From Montanilutibacter psychrotolerans (GTDB lineage: Bacteria; Pseudomonadota; Gammaproteobacteria; Xanthomonadales; Xanthomonadaceae), in assembly GCF_003719825.1 (NCBI RefSeq), contig NZ_RIBS01000002.1, forward strand, positions 62,001 through 126,000: DNA of 64,000 nucleotides, in the 5' to 3' direction. Position 1 is the stretch's first letter, and every line of letters starts with the position of its first letter. Of this stretch, positions 31,976 to 42,600 are shown piece by piece. Under the pieces are notes generated by a model. It ran no database searches, was not told the DNA's origin, and saw nothing but the letters and a program-made list of their open reading frames with translations. Both the position numbers and the translations under genes were made by a program.

Positions 31976-32182
31976 ATGCAGTACGGCACCGTGAAATGGT
32001 TCAACGACGCCAAGGGCTTCGGCTTCATCTCGCCAGAGGATGGCAGCGCGGATGTATTCGTGCATTTCTCTGCGATCGCAGCAAAGGGTTTCCGCAGCCT
32101 CCAGGAAGGCCAGCGTGTCAGCTACCAGCTGACGCAGGGCCCGAAGGGCGCGCAAGCGTCCGAAGTCGCACCGGCGGCCTGA
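31976..32182 (+). CDS. cold-shock domain protein
   Basis: Single-stranded nucleic-acid-binding CspA-family protein of 68 residues. It has RNP1 ([10 protein letters not shown]) and RNP2 (DVFVHFSAI) motifs and begins [12 protein letters not shown]. An AAGGA ribosome-binding sequence precedes the ATG. It is a single-gene unit with its own promoter and a strong terminator 59 bases after the stop. Confidence 0.97.
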   Translation: MQYGTVKWFNDAKGFGFISPEDGSADVFVHFSAIAAKGFRSLQEGQRVSYQLTQGPKGAQASEVAPAA

Positions 32183-32240
32183 CCCGTCGACACCTGCGTG
32201 GCGGTCCGGGCCTGCCGGGCCGGCAAGATCCAGGGTCTGG

Positions 32241-32267
32241 GGCCCCGCTACGGCGGGGCCTTTTTTT
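32241..32267 (+). terminator. rho-independent terminator after the cold-shock gene
   Basis: Perfect eight-base stem GGCCCCGC / GCGGGGCC with a TACG loop and seven T immediately after. Confidence 0.93.
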
Positions 32268-32307
32268 CATGCCGCCGATGGCGACGTCGTACGGAAGGGT
32301 CGCGAGG

Positions 32308-33561
32308 ATGAGCAAACCCATGCGGATCGGGATCGTAGGCTACGGCACCGGCGGCCAGGCCGCGGCGTTGCTGCTCGGGCGCGATGGCCATTCGGTGGAC
32401 GTGTTCGAGCAGGCACCGGCGCCGGGCCCGGTGGGCGCAGGCTTCATGTTGCAGCCGATCGGGCTGGAGGTGCTGTGGGAGCTGGGGCTGCTCGATGACG
32501 TGCTTGCCCATGGCGCCCGTGTCGGACGCCTGTACGGCGAAACCTGCCGCGGCCGCGCGGTCATGGACATGCGCTATCGCGAACTCGACGGACGCCTGTT
32601 CGGGCTGGGCCTGCAGCGCGGCGCGTTGTTCGGGCTACTCGACGATGCCTGGCGCGAAGGTCGCAGCGTCCACGTCGGTTGTCGCATCGTCGCGGTCGAC
32701 GCGGAGCGTGGATGGGTCGAGGACGCCGACGGCCAGCGGCACGGCCCGTTCGATCTGGTGATCGTTGCCGACGGCGCGGCCTCGCGCCTACGCGGCCAGG
32801 TGGCTGCACCGCGGATCGATCGGCCCTACCCGTGGGGCGCGCAGTGGTGCCTGGTGGAGCAGGGCGACTGGGCCTGGCCGGGGGAGTTGCAGCAGCGCTA
32901 CGTCGGCGCGCGCCGCATGATCGGCATGCTGCCGGTTGGCACGCGTCCCGGCGATCCGGTGCCGCGATTGAGCTTCTTCTGGAGCGTGCCGGCCTGCCAG
33001 CTGCAGCACGAGGGCATCGACCCGACGCGATGGCGCGACGACGTGCGCGCCGTCTGGGCCGACGCCGCCGATCGCCTCCACAACACGCCGGTGCCGCACG
33101 GCCTGGCACAGGCGCGCTACCGCGACGCGGTGACGCGCGACTGGCATCGTGGCCGCGCTGTGCTGCTGGGCGATGCCGCGCACGCGATGAGCCCGCAACT
33201 GGGCCAGGGCGTCAACATGGCGTTGCTCGATGCACGGGCGCTGCGCGATGCGCTGCGCCAGCACGCCGCGTTGCCCGAGGCGCTGGACGCGTTCCAGCGC
33301 GGCAGGCAACAGCACGTCGGCATCTACCATTTCTGGAGTCGCTGGCTGACGCCACTTTTCCAGTCCGAGCACGACCGGATCGCCGCCTGTCGCGATCTGG
33401 TTTTCCACCCGATGTCGCGTGTGCCCGGCGGGCGAGGGCAGATGCTGCGCGTGCTGACCGGCACGCGCAGCGGCTGGTTCGGCACCCTGCGCCTGGCGCC
33501 GGAGTTCCTTGAGGCACTGGACGGCTCCAGGACGATGCACGGGGACCTGGTCGCCGGTTGA
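32308..33561 (+). CDS. FAD-dependent aromatic-type monooxygenase
   Basis: Class A flavoprotein monooxygenase of the p-hydroxybenzoate hydroxylase fold. The 417-residue product has the N-terminal FAD motif RIGIVGYGTGGQAAALLL, the DG motif region LVIVADGAASRLR, and the second FAD motif VLLGDAAHAMSPQLGQGVNM. No substrate can be assigned. The ATG at 32308 is preferred (GGAAGGG upstream); an upstream in-frame ATG lies next to the terminator. Confidence 0.88.
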   Translation: MSKPMRIGIVGYGTGGQAAALLLGRDGHSVDVFEQAPAPGPVGAGFMLQPIGLEVLWELGLLDDVLAHGARVGRLYGETCRGRAVMDMRYRELDGRLFGLGLQRGALFGLLDDAWREGRSVHVGCRIVAVDAERGWVEDADGQRHGPFDLVIVADGAASRLRGQVAAPRIDRPYPWGAQWCLVEQGDWAWPGELQQRYVGARRMIGMLPVGTRPGDPVPRLSFFWSVPACQLQHEGIDPTRWRDDVRAVWADAADRLHNTPVPHGLAQARYRDAVTRDWHRGRAVLLGDAAHAMSPQLGQGVNMALLDARALRDALRQHAALPEALDAFQRGRQQHVGIYHFWSRWLTPLFQSEHDRIAACRDLVFHPMSRVPGGRGQMLRVLTGTRSGWFGTLRLAPEFLEALDGSRTMHGDLVAG

Positions 33562-33664
33562 CGCGTGTGTGTGATGCGGTGCGCTGTCGTCTCGCATCGC
33601 AGGACGTGCGGGTCGATTCCCCCGCGTGGCGGGGCACTATGCTGGGACCAGGAGGGACCCGCCC

Positions 33665-35302
33665 ATGACCACCACGCCGTTCGCCACGCACCAGGTGAAC
33701 AACCAGCCGCCGGAATTCGCACCGCGCAGCCTGTTTGCCGATGACCGGGCGTTGCGCGATGCCATCGCGCGCGATGGCGCCGACGAATGGCGACCGCACC
33801 TGGAACGCTACGGCGCACTGGCCGGCGACGCGATCTACGCGCAGTCGTTCGATGCGCACCGCGACCGCCCGCGACTGCGCACGCACGATCGCCACGGACG
33901 CCGCATCGACGTGGTCGAGTTCCACCCGAACTACCACGCGATCATGCGCTCGGCGATCGAACACGGTGTGGCCGGTCTGTCGTGGTCGCAGCCGCGGCCC
34001 GGCGCGCACGTCGCGCGTGCGGCGTTGAGCTATCTGCATCATCAGGTCGAACCGGGCAGCAGTTGCCCGCTCACGATGACCCATGCCGCGGTGCCGGTGC
34101 TTGCGCGCGAGCCAGCGCTGTCGCATTGGCGCGACAAGGCCGCCGCGCCGCACTACGACCCGCGCAATGTGCCGATCGACGACAAGCCCGGCGTCACCCT
34201 GGGCATGGGCATGACCGAGAAGCAGGGCGGCAGCGACGTGCGGGCCAACACCACGGTGGCCACGCCGTTGGCGACCGAGGGCGAGTACGAACTGGTTGGC
34301 CACAAGTGGTTCTTCTCGGCGCCGATGTCCGATGGCTTCCTGGTGCTGGCGCAGGCGCCCGGTGGCCTGGGATGCTTCCTGTTGCCGCGCTGGCGGCCCG
34401 ACGGCAGCCGCAATGCATTCACGCTGATGCGCCTGAAGGACAAGCTCGGCGACTGGTCCAACGCGTCGTCCGAGGTCGAGTTCACGGGCGCCTGGGCACG
34501 GCGCATCGGCGACGAGGGACGCGGCGTGGCGACGGTGCTCGAGATGGTCATGCTCACCCGGCTCGACTGCATGCTCGGTTCCTCGGCGCAGATGCGCATG
34601 GCGCTGGCGCAGGCGATCCACCACGCCCGTCACCGGCAGGCGTTCGGCAAGCCGCTGCTCGCGCACGCGCTGATGCGCAACGTGCTTGCCGACCTGGCGC
34701 TGGAAGCCGAGGCCGCCATCGTGCTGTCGATGCGTGTGGCGCGCGCGGTCGACGCCGCGCCCCACGATGCCGGTGCTGCCGCGTTCGCGCGTGTGGCCAC
34801 CGCGATCGGCAAGTACTGGATCTGCAAGCGTTCGCCGGTGTTCGTGAACGAGGCCCAGGAGTGCCTTGGTGGCGCCGGCTACGTCGAGGAGTCGATGCTG
34901 CCGCGGATCTACCGTCAGGCGCCGCTCAACTCCATCTGGGAAGGCAGCGGCAACATCCAGTGCCTGGACGTGCTGCGTGCGCTGGCGCGCGAGCCGGCCA
35001 GTGCGACGGCGCTGGTCGACGAGTTGGCGTTCGCTGCCGGTATCCACCCGCTCTGCGCCAAGGCGTTGGCGGCGCTGCGTCCGGTACTCGATGGCAGCCA
35101 GTTGCCCGAGGAGGGCCAGGCGCGGGTGCTGGTCGAGCGGCTGGCGTTGGCCCTGCAGGCGGCGGCGTTGCTGCGCGCCGACAGCCCGATGGCCGAGGCC
35201 TACTGCCTCAGTCGCCTGGCCGACGGGCGCGGCGCGACTTTCGGCACCTTGGCAGCGGGGCTGGCGGACGCGGCGTGGATCGAGCGCGCGTTGCCGGCGT
35301 AG
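33665..35302 (+). CDS. AidB-like acyl-CoA dehydrogenase
   Basis: Flavoprotein of the acyl-CoA dehydrogenase superfamily, 545 residues, close to the ~541 of E. coli AidB. The AidB-type N-terminus (FATHQVNNQPPEFAPRSLF), the EPGSSCPLTMTHAAVPVL region, TLGMGMTEKQGGSDVRANT, and QAFGKPLLAHALMRNVLADL support this subgroup over ordinary short- or medium-chain enzymes. AidB in E. coli belongs to the alkylation response and binds DNA through a basic C-terminal region; the C-terminus here is not strongly basic, so DNA binding is uncertain. Start from ATG 33665. Confidence 0.85.
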   Translation: MTTTPFATHQVNNQPPEFAPRSLFADDRALRDAIARDGADEWRPHLERYGALAGDAIYAQSFDAHRDRPRLRTHDRHGRRIDVVEFHPNYHAIMRSAIEHGVAGLSWSQPRPGAHVARAALSYLHHQVEPGSSCPLTMTHAAVPVLAREPALSHWRDKAAAPHYDPRNVPIDDKPGVTLGMGMTEKQGGSDVRANTTVATPLATEGEYELVGHKWFFSAPMSDGFLVLAQAPGGLGCFLLPRWRPDGSRNAFTLMRLKDKLGDWSNASSEVEFTGAWARRIGDEGRGVATVLEMVMLTRLDCMLGSSAQMRMALAQAIHHARHRQAFGKPLLAHALMRNVLADLALEAEAAIVLSMRVARAVDAAPHDAGAAAFARVATAIGKYWICKRSPVFVNEAQECLGGAGYVEESMLPRIYRQAPLNSIWEGSGNIQCLDVLRALAREPASATALVDELAFAAGIHPLCAKALAALRPVLDGSQLPEEGQARVLVERLALALQAAALLRADSPMAEAYCLSRLADGRGATFGTLAAGLADAAWIERALPA

Positions 35303-35356
35303 GAGGTTCAGCGCCGCCGGTTTGCCCGGCTGTACCCGTGGCGACTTGCGCGCCAG

Positions 35357-35785
35357 CTAGCCGACCACGTTGGCCATCGCGATGTCGGTCGAGCCCGTCA
35401 CCGCGTCGAGCAACTCACGCGCCGCGCACCCTGCGCCTGCCTGTGCATCCGCATCGAGAAGTAAATCGTGCTCGATGGGATCGGGCTCCAATCAATGCCA
35501 GCGGCCATCGACGTCAGGCACGATGTCGATGCGTGCGTGCGTGCGGCAGCGGCGTCTCGATGGCCGCCAGGGTTTGTTCGCCCAGTGCCAGCGCGCTGGC
35601 AGGGGGGGCGTGTCCAGCGCGTGTAGACGCCGCCGAACTGCGTCTGCACGCGGAACGCGCCCGACTCGTGGCGTTTGTTGACCACGTGGCTCAGGCGCCC
35701 GCCGTACAGCAGCGAGGTCTCGCCGTCGTTCTCGACCGGTGGGCAGGGTGGCCTGGATCGTCGCGGTGCGCGGGATACATGCCAT
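35357..35785 (-). pseudogene. decayed ATP-grasp family protein, C-terminal part
   Basis: Reading the minus strand with frame changes gives a continuous match to the end of RimK/DcsG-like ATP-grasp proteins: RTATIQATLPT, then VENDGETSLLYGGRLSHVV and NKRHESGAFRVQTQFGGVYT in a second frame, TPPASALALGEQTLAAIE in a third, and RIDIVPDVDGRWH, an in-frame TGA, LEPDPIEHDLLLDADAQ, ending TGSTDIAMANVVG. At least three frameshifts and one stop are needed, and the N-terminal half is absent. The 589-base gap between the AidB-like gene and vgrG is otherwise empty. Confidence 0.72.
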
Positions 35786-35861
35786 CGTTAGGGAAAGTCT
35801 GACCAAACGACGGGCCGCGCGCCTACTGATTAATTGCGAAGCGTCGATATCCTCGTTCCCG

Positions 35862-35877
35862 GGTTCCCCGCGGAACC
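35862..35877 (+). promoter_or_regulatory. small hairpin abutting the vgrG ribosome-binding site
   Basis: GGTTCC / GGAACC perfect stem with a CCGC loop, ending exactly where the AGGAG Shine-Dalgarno (35878-35882) begins; the vgrG ATG is at 35892. It could influence translation initiation, but no regulator is known. Confidence 0.35.
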
Positions 35878-35891
35878 AGGAGTGTTAACGC

Positions 35892-38642
35892 ATGGATGCG
35901 ATGACTCACCTGCTGACCGCAATGGTCGGCGGATCGAAACACGTTGATCGACTGCTTCGATTCCACAGCGCACTCGGCCCGGACGTGCTGGTCGCCGAGA
36001 CGCTGGATGGCGTCGAGTCGCTGTCGCCCGGAGCGCATGTCGAGGCCGGCTTCCGCCTCGAGCTGACGGCGCTGTCGGTCGATGCCCACATCGACCTGGC
36101 GCAGCTGCTGGGCCAGCCGGTGCTGCTGGAGCTGCTGACCGACGCGTCGCGCACGCAGCTGCGGCCGTTCCACGCGCACGTCACCCGTTTCGAGCGGCTT
36201 GGCAGCAACGGCGGCCTGGCGCGCTACCGGCTGGTGCTGGAGCCGTGGCTCGCGTTCGCCCGCCAGCGCATCGACAGCTACGTGTTCCAGGACATGACGG
36301 TGGTCGAGATCGTCGAGTCGGTGTTTGCCGACTACGCCGATGCCGGCAAGCTGGCGCCGGCCTGGCGCTGGGAGCTGGCCGACCAGTCGGTGTACCGCAA
36401 GCGCAGCCTGACCACGCAGTACCAGGAGAGCGACCTGGCGTTCGTCGAGCGCGTGCTGGCCGAGGAGGGCATCGGCTACTGGTTCGAGCACCGCGGCGAC
36501 ACCGGCGGCGAGAGCCTGGGCGCGCACACCCTGGTGCTGGCCGACCACAACGACGCGTTCGTCGATGCCGGTGCGGTGCGTTTCCACCGCAGCGATGCCA
36601 CCGAGCGCAGCGACAGCATCCAGCACTGGTCGTCCACGCGGCGCTGGCAGACCACGCGTCTGCAACGCGCCAGCTGGGACTACCGCAGCCGCGGCCTGCG
36701 TCCGAGCGAAGCCGAGGGCACCCAACACGGCGGCGTGGCCATTGCCGACGTCGACACCGCCGGCCCGTACGCCTGGCCCGACGCGGCCACCGGCGCGCGT
36801 TACGCGCGCCAGCAGCTCGAAGCGCTGCAGGTCGCCGCCGACAGCGTTCACGGTGGCGGCAGCTGGCGCGTGCTCGCGCCCGGCGCGCGCTTCGTGCTGC
36901 GCCAGCATCCCCACCACGAGGGCGCGGCGTTCCACTGCCTGCGCGTGCAACACCGCGCACGCAACAACCTCGGCGCGGAGGTGTTCGAGCAGGTCGAGGC
37001 GCAACTGGGCCTGGTCGGGTTGCCGGCGCTGCCGCTGGGCGAGGCGTTCGGCGGCGCGGCGCCGGCCGACGACGGCCTGTCGGACGGGACCGACGACGAC
37101 ACCGCCACCGACTTCTACCGCAACGCCTTCGACGCACTGCCCGCGGCGGTGCCGTACCGGCCGCAGACCGTCGACGGCCACGGCCTGCGTCGGCACCCCA
37201 AGCCGACCGTGCACGGCACCCAGACCGCGATCGTGGTCAGCGACGGCGCGCCGTTGCAGACCGATCGCGATCACCGCCTCAAGGTGCAGTTCGCCTGGCA
37301 GCGCGGCGGCGACGCCAGCAACCGCCAATCGCACCCGGCCGGCGACGACAACGCGCCGGGCAACGACGCGGCCTGGACCTGGGTCCGCGTGGCCACGCCG
37401 TGGGCCGGTGACAACTGGGGCGGCGTGCTGCTGCCGCGCAAGGGCCAGGAAGTGCTGGTCGCGTTCCTGGAAGGCGACATCGACCGGCCGGTGGTGATCG
37501 GCGCGGTCTACAACGGTCGCGGCCAGGCCGACGCCGCGCACAACCGGGTGGCCGGCGGTGCTGCCGGTGCCACCGGCAATGCGGCCGCGTGGTTCGACGG
37601 CAACGCGCACGCGCCGGTGTTCACCGGCTTCAAGAGCCAGGCGCTGGCCGACAGCCAGGGCGGCAGCGGCGGCTACCAGCAGTTGCGCCTGGACGACACG
37701 CCCGGCCAGGGCCGCGCCCAGGCCACCACCACCCAGCACGACAGCGAACTCAACCTGGGCCACCTCAAGGGCGGCGAAGACAACCTGCGCGGGGCCGAGC
37801 GCGGCTTCGGTGCCGAACTGGCAACGCGGGCGAGCGGTGCGCTGCGCGCCGGTGCCGGACTGTTGATCAGCACCGAGCCCGGCCGCGAGCAGATGGCCGC
37901 CAGCGGCGCGCAATCGCAGCTGGGCAAGTCGACGCAGCTGGTGCAGTCGCTGGCCGGTGCGGCCAGCGCGCAGACCGCGGGGCTCCCCGACGACAGCGGC
38001 GACCTGCCGGTGCAGACCACCCTGGCGACCACGGCCGAAACCCTCAAGGCCACGCAGAGCGGCAGCGCCCCCGGCGACGGCATCGGCGGTGGCGACGGCG
38101 AGGTGCCCGGCTGGTCCAGCTCGGCCATCGTTGCCAGCAGCCCGGCCGGTCTGGTCAGCGTGACCCCGGCCGACCAGGTGTGGGTATCGGGCACACAGAC
38201 CCTGCTGGCCGCCGACGGCGACCTGCAGTGGCTGAGCCAGGGCGAGACGGTGCACGCGGCGGCCGGCGGCATCGTGCTGTTCACCCAAGGCGGGCAAGCG
38301 CCGGCGGGCAAGCCCAACCAGGAGCGCGGCATCGCCCTGCACGCGGCACAAGGCGCGGTCAGCGCCCGCGCGCACAAGGAAATCGCCCGCGTTGCCGCGC
38401 AGCTCAACGTCACCCTGTCCAGCACCGAGGCCGACGTCAGCATCGCCGCCCCCAGCAAACACGTGCTGGTCACCGCGGCCGGCGCCTACCTGAAACTCGA
38501 GGGCGGCAACATCGAACTGGGCGCGCCGGGCACCATCGAGTTCAAGGCCAGCAAGAAGGAATGGACCGGGCCGAAGAGCGCGAGCGTCGAAAAGGACGCG
38601 TTGCCGAGCGGACCGCTGGCGGAATGCGAGTGGAAGCAATGA
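35892..38642 (+). CDS. vgrG: type VI secretion spike protein VgrG
   Basis: Spike (TssI) that caps the T6SS tube and carries effectors. The 916-residue product has the gp27-like N-terminal part (LLRFHSALGPDVLVAETLDG, YVFQDMTVVEIVESVFADY, YQESDLAFVERVLAEEGIGY), the gp5 OB-fold (TWVRVATPWAGDNWGGVLLP, RKGQEVLVAFLEGDIDRPVV), and a long C-terminal extension (about 580-916) with Gly/Ala/Gln linkers and a DUF2345-type beta-helix region. No extra enzymatic domain is visible at the C-terminus. It is not next to core T6SS genes, so it is an orphan VgrG. Its stop overlaps the adaptor gene (ATGA). Confidence 0.95.
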   Translation: MDAMTHLLTAMVGGSKHVDRLLRFHSALGPDVLVAETLDGVESLSPGAHVEAGFRLELTALSVDAHIDLAQLLGQPVLLELLTDASRTQLRPFHAHVTRFERLGSNGGLARYRLVLEPWLAFARQRIDSYVFQDMTVVEIVESVFADYADAGKLAPAWRWELADQSVYRKRSLTTQYQESDLAFVERVLAEEGIGYWFEHRGDTGGESLGAHTLVLADHNDAFVDAGAVRFHRSDATERSDSIQHWSSTRRWQTTRLQRASWDYRSRGLRPSEAEGTQHGGVAIADVDTAGPYAWPDAATGARYARQQLEALQVAADSVHGGGSWRVLAPGARFVLRQHPHHEGAAFHCLRVQHRARNNLGAEVFEQVEAQLGLVGLPALPLGEAFGGAAPADDGLSDGTDDDTATDFYRNAFDALPAAVPYRPQTVDGHGLRRHPKPTVHGTQTAIVVSDGAPLQTDRDHRLKVQFAWQRGGDASNRQSHPAGDDNAPGNDAAWTWVRVATPWAGDNWGGVLLPRKGQEVLVAFLEGDIDRPVVIGAVYNGRGQADAAHNRVAGGAAGATGNAAAWFDGNAHAPVFTGFKSQALADSQGGSGGYQQLRLDDTPGQGRAQATTTQHDSELNLGHLKGGEDNLRGAERGFGAELATRASGALRAGAGLLISTEPGREQMAASGAQSQLGKSTQLVQSLAGAASAQTAGLPDDSGDLPVQTTLATTAETLKATQSGSAPGDGIGGGDGEVPGWSSSAIVASSPAGLVSVTPADQVWVSGTQTLLAADGDLQWLSQGETVHAAAGGIVLFTQGGQAPAGKPNQERGIALHAAQGAVSARAHKEIARVAAQLNVTLSSTEADVSIAAPSKHVLVTAAGAYLKLEGGNIELGAPGTIEFKASKKEWTGPKSASVEKDALPSGPLAECEWKQ

Positions 38643-39625
38643 ACTCTCGGCTCGACGATCTTCCCGAAGTGGTGCGCCAACTGGCCAGCCGTTTGCAGGA
38701 GCGCATGTTCGAGCAGGTTGATGCTGCGGAGGGAATGCAGGTGTGGGCCTTGCTGGATACGAACCATCCGGTAGCCCAGTTCGATCCACTGCATCCGTCG
38801 CGTCTTGCCGTCCGGAAGGTGAGATCGACGATGACAACGGTTCGGCGCAAGGACTTTGCCCATGACCCGGCGATTTGCCCCCTTCTGCTGCAACTGCGCA
38901 GCGCAGAGAGCCGCGGCTATGTCGACGACGCGCTGATCCAACAGACAGTCGCTACCGCCCTGGAGCGGTGCGCCAGCATCAACGGCGCATATGTGTGCGG
39001 ATGGCTGGTGTCGTCGATGACGGCGGATCAACTGGCCAGGCACCTGGCCCGTGCCACGGTCGTTCTTGATCCCATCAAAAGGCAGCGTCGCGTCTTTCCA
39101 TGGTTTGAGCCGTACCGACTGGCGCTGGCGATTGAGATGGAAACGCCAGCGTGCATCGACGGTTGGCTGCGCGGCATCGCGGCATGGTTCTTCGTAGACA
39201 GCGCGGGAGTGCTGCGTGAAGTCGTTCCGGGAGGTGGGGTGGAGCCCCAGGAGCTGAGTGCCCAAATCCTTGGTCCACAGCACGCGCGATCCCAGGCGCG
39301 CGTCCCTCTGGCGCGCAAGGTGGTCCTGGCTTTATCCAAGGCCGGTCATGCGATACCAGTCGACGCGGAAAAGAAGGTCGATGCAGCGCTGCAACTGGCC
39401 GAATCGGCGGGTATGCACGATGTGGAAGATCGCGTGCTCTACGCACTGAACTGCCTCACCGTTTCACCAGGTTGGCATCTGCATCCCGCGGCCCAGTACT
39501 GTATCGAAGCGGTTGTGCAGGGAGCGGCATCACTTCGTGAAGGGCTTGCGCGGCTTTCGGAGCCGATGCTGAGCGACATCGCGGCTTACTCGCACAGATC
39601 CTCAATTGCGATTTCAATGGAATGA
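38639..39625 (+). CDS. DUF4123 T6SS effector adaptor
   Basis: The 328-residue product carries a DUF4123 domain in its N-terminal half (VWALLDTNHPVAQF, CGWLVSSMTADQLARHLARA, FPWFEPYRLALAIEM). DUF4123 proteins (Tap/TEC) load a specific effector on its cognate VgrG and are encoded between the two, exactly as here. The C-terminal third is helical and probably contacts the effector. Start and stop each overlap the neighbouring genes by four bases, indicating translational coupling across vgrG-adaptor-effector. Confidence 0.88.
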   Translation: MNSRLDDLPEVVRQLASRLQERMFEQVDAAEGMQVWALLDTNHPVAQFDPLHPSRLAVRKVRSTMTTVRRKDFAHDPAICPLLLQLRSAESRGYVDDALIQQTVATALERCASINGAYVCGWLVSSMTADQLARHLARATVVLDPIKRQRRVFPWFEPYRLALAIEMETPACIDGWLRGIAAWFFVDSAGVLREVVPGGGVEPQELSAQILGPQHARSQARVPLARKVVLALSKAGHAIPVDAEKKVDAALQLAESAGMHDVEDRVLYALNCLTVSPGWHLHPAAQYCIEAVVQGAASLREGLARLSEPMLSDIAAYSHRSSIAISME

Positions 39626-42600
39626 CTTCGATGGATTCCCAGAAGACCGGTCAGGGCAGCGCCGGCGGCTCGGCGGCACTTTCAAGCAACGCATCTGCCG
39701 CGGCGGTGGTAGCAGCTGGGGCGGCGGCGGGCTGCCCGTTCTGCTCTCGCCAGGGTTTGCCGTTGTTGCCTCTGCGTTACGCCGTTGTCCCTTCCTATTT
39801 GAACAAGCGGCGAGGGCAGGCCTCTCTGCAAGCGTTGCTTGGCAAGGCCAGTGGCTTGGGCCAGATGCCGGCGATGGACATGCATCGGTACACGTTGCGG
39901 ACCCTGCGCGAAGGCTTTGTCTACGTCTATCTGAACAAGCCCGGGCTGTGGCAGGTGTACGCCGTGACCGAGCAGGGCAACCTGCGCCTTTTGCCGGACC
40001 CCGACGACATCGATCGCAAGGTAGGGCAGGAGATGTCGACATCCTGCACGCGCTCTGGCGACAACATCCCAGCCAGCTTCATCCACATCAAGTATGTCAA
40101 GGCCACGCCGGTAGTCTGGATTGGCTTCAGCAGCGCGCGTTGGACCAAGGCCGTGCGTGAGAAGTACGAAAGAAGACCCGCCGAGCGGATGCAGCGCTTC
40201 GATTGCAAGGCACTGGAAACCACGCCGGATACACAGCCGGACGCCTTTGACCTCGACGGAGCGGCAACCAAACTCACGGGACTCGTTGACGAATACGCCG
40301 CAACCGACATCGCGTGCCTTGCCGAGCGGCATTACAACGCTCGGCAAGCGATGAGCGGACAGTCCGACCTTATGACTTGGACGAGCGCGCACGGCCATGG
40401 TGGCCGTCCGGCACAGGCGCAAGCGATGGAGCAGTACGTCCAGTGCTATCGCGACACGCGAGGCGCCGGCCACACGGCGGCTGCCATCGTCTTGCACGAC
40501 GCAATGGGGGCCGTGCAGGAAGCCAATGCCACCCGCCTGCATTTTGTTGAGGCGCGGCAGAAGACATGCGAGGTCGAGATGCGTCGCCTGACGGTCTCGC
40601 AATCCATCATGGGCCTGAAGAAGGTCATCGAGACCAGCACGCTGAGCGCGCGAACAGCGCAGGAAATCAAAGAAGGCAAGCCGGACGTACAGACCGAGCG
40701 AATCTTCCTTCCGGACGACCTGCCCCGCATGAGTCAGCAACTGGAAATCACAACCACTCGCGCCGAGCGAGCGCGCACCGACGCGACCAATGCATGGTCC
40801 CGTTTGGCAAAGCGTTATGACGAGGGGGCGCGCAAGGCATTCGAGGACCGCTTCAACAGTGCGATGGACTCCTTCGCCAAGACCATCGAGTACTGCGACC
40901 ACGATTGGGCCGAGCTTGCCAAGACGCCGCAGTGGACGGCCTGGATCGCTGACTACGACAACGCCGGTGCCGAGCATCGCGTGCAACTGGTCCGCGACTG
41001 CGCGCCTTGCCTGGCTGGTGGCGTGATCGGAACGCCAAGCTATGAGCGTTGGAAGACATGGCTTGCCGCAAAGCCGGATGCAAAGGACAACCCGGTCTAC
41101 AAAGTCCTGTTTGGCAATGCCCCGAGGGCGTTGCAGTTCCTTGATCCGACCAACGGCGAAAACAAGGCCGACGATCTCTACGACGTCATCAAGGGACTAG
41201 CAGACAGCGATCAATTCAAACAGCACGTTGCAGCGCCTGCGAAAGCGGCTGTCGCCGACACGCTTCTGGCATTGGCCGGTGCAGCGAGCGAGGTCGAATC
41301 GCGAATGCTCGCTGCAGGCGAGGCCATCAACCAGCGCGTCTTTGACATCGTTCTGCGTGCCCAGCAGGGTGCCATGCTGCTTTACGAGGGTGTCGAGACC
41401 ACGGTGCTGCGCGTCCAACTCACTGTGGGCGAGTACCAGCGCATGCTGGCGCGACAAGCCTTCAAGGGGCTAGGGAAAGCCAGCGCCGCAGCGAAGGAGG
41501 TGCTGGATTCGGCCGGACGCAGGGTGCGTTCACTGGCCGTTGCCGGTCTTCTGGATATCGACGACCCCAAGATCCGCGATTTCGTCATCAACGCCACGAT
41601 CTGGTCGTTCGAAAAAGCGGCAGAGGTGCAGCGCCAGGTTGCCGCTTTGCGGAACGACATCGGCAAGGCCTGGGGCGCAGTTGACGGCCAGGGTGTGCGC
41701 GATGACGTGCGCCGAGCCCGACAGGAGTTCCTTGAGCGTGAACGCCAGGCCGGCGGCGTGATCCACGCGACCAACAACGCACTGCGCAATGCGCAGTTGG
41801 GCGCGATGTTGTTGAGCGAACAAGCGGCGAGAAACCTGGCCAGCCTGCGCGCCGGGATCACCGTGCCAGCAGGGCGCCTGCTGGGTTTCAGCCGAGACGT
41901 GGCCGGCAAGTCGTTGCGCGTGGCCGGAAGCGGCAGCGTGATCCTTGCCGCGGGCGCGGTGTTCATGCAGGGCTGGGCGTTCAAGAACTCCATGAAGGAC
42001 CTGGACGAGAAGCTGGGGCCGCGTGCCACCGAGGCGCAGCTTGCACTGACCTCCGCCGGCATCGGCGTGGTCGGCGGTACGGTTGAGTTGGTGGGTGCCG
42101 CCATGGAGAAAAGCGGCGCACTGCTTGGTAGAAGCGCACTGGAAGCGACGGGTAAGGCCGTCGTTAGGGTGGGCGCTACAGTCGCAGCGGTTGCTTCGGT
42201 AGTTGATTCAGTACAGTCAATCTTCGCGCTACTGCGGGCCCGCGAAAGAGGCGATGATGACGCCAAGAGGTGGTATGGCCTTGCTGCGGCAGCCTACTTC
42301 TTCGCTGCAGGATTCGGTGGTTTCGCGGCATACGTTGGTATGTCATCCCTGTTAGGTCCGCTTGGTATCGCGCTTGCCCTCGTAGCGATCGGCGTGATCG
42401 CAACCTGGGCGGCGATCAATGCCGAAGACACACAAGCCGAGATCTGGCTCGACCGTTGTTGTTTCGGATACGGCAAGCGCAGCGAGGGCAAATGGTCCGA
42501 TGAGATGCGCTTCGAGGAACTCGCGGAATTGAACGCGATCCTGGTCGGGCTCTCGGCACAGATGGGCTTCAGCGACGCCTGGTTGGGCCTTGAGGAGCGC

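Noticed and set aside
35370-35681. 103-codon plus-strand frame before vgrG
   Set aside because: Ser/Arg-rich product without motifs; the same DNA read on the minus strand gives the ATP-grasp pseudogene.
35823-38837. 1004-codon minus-strand open frame opposite vgrG
   Set aside because: VgrG on the plus strand is certain; the antisense product has a biased composition and no recognisable motif.
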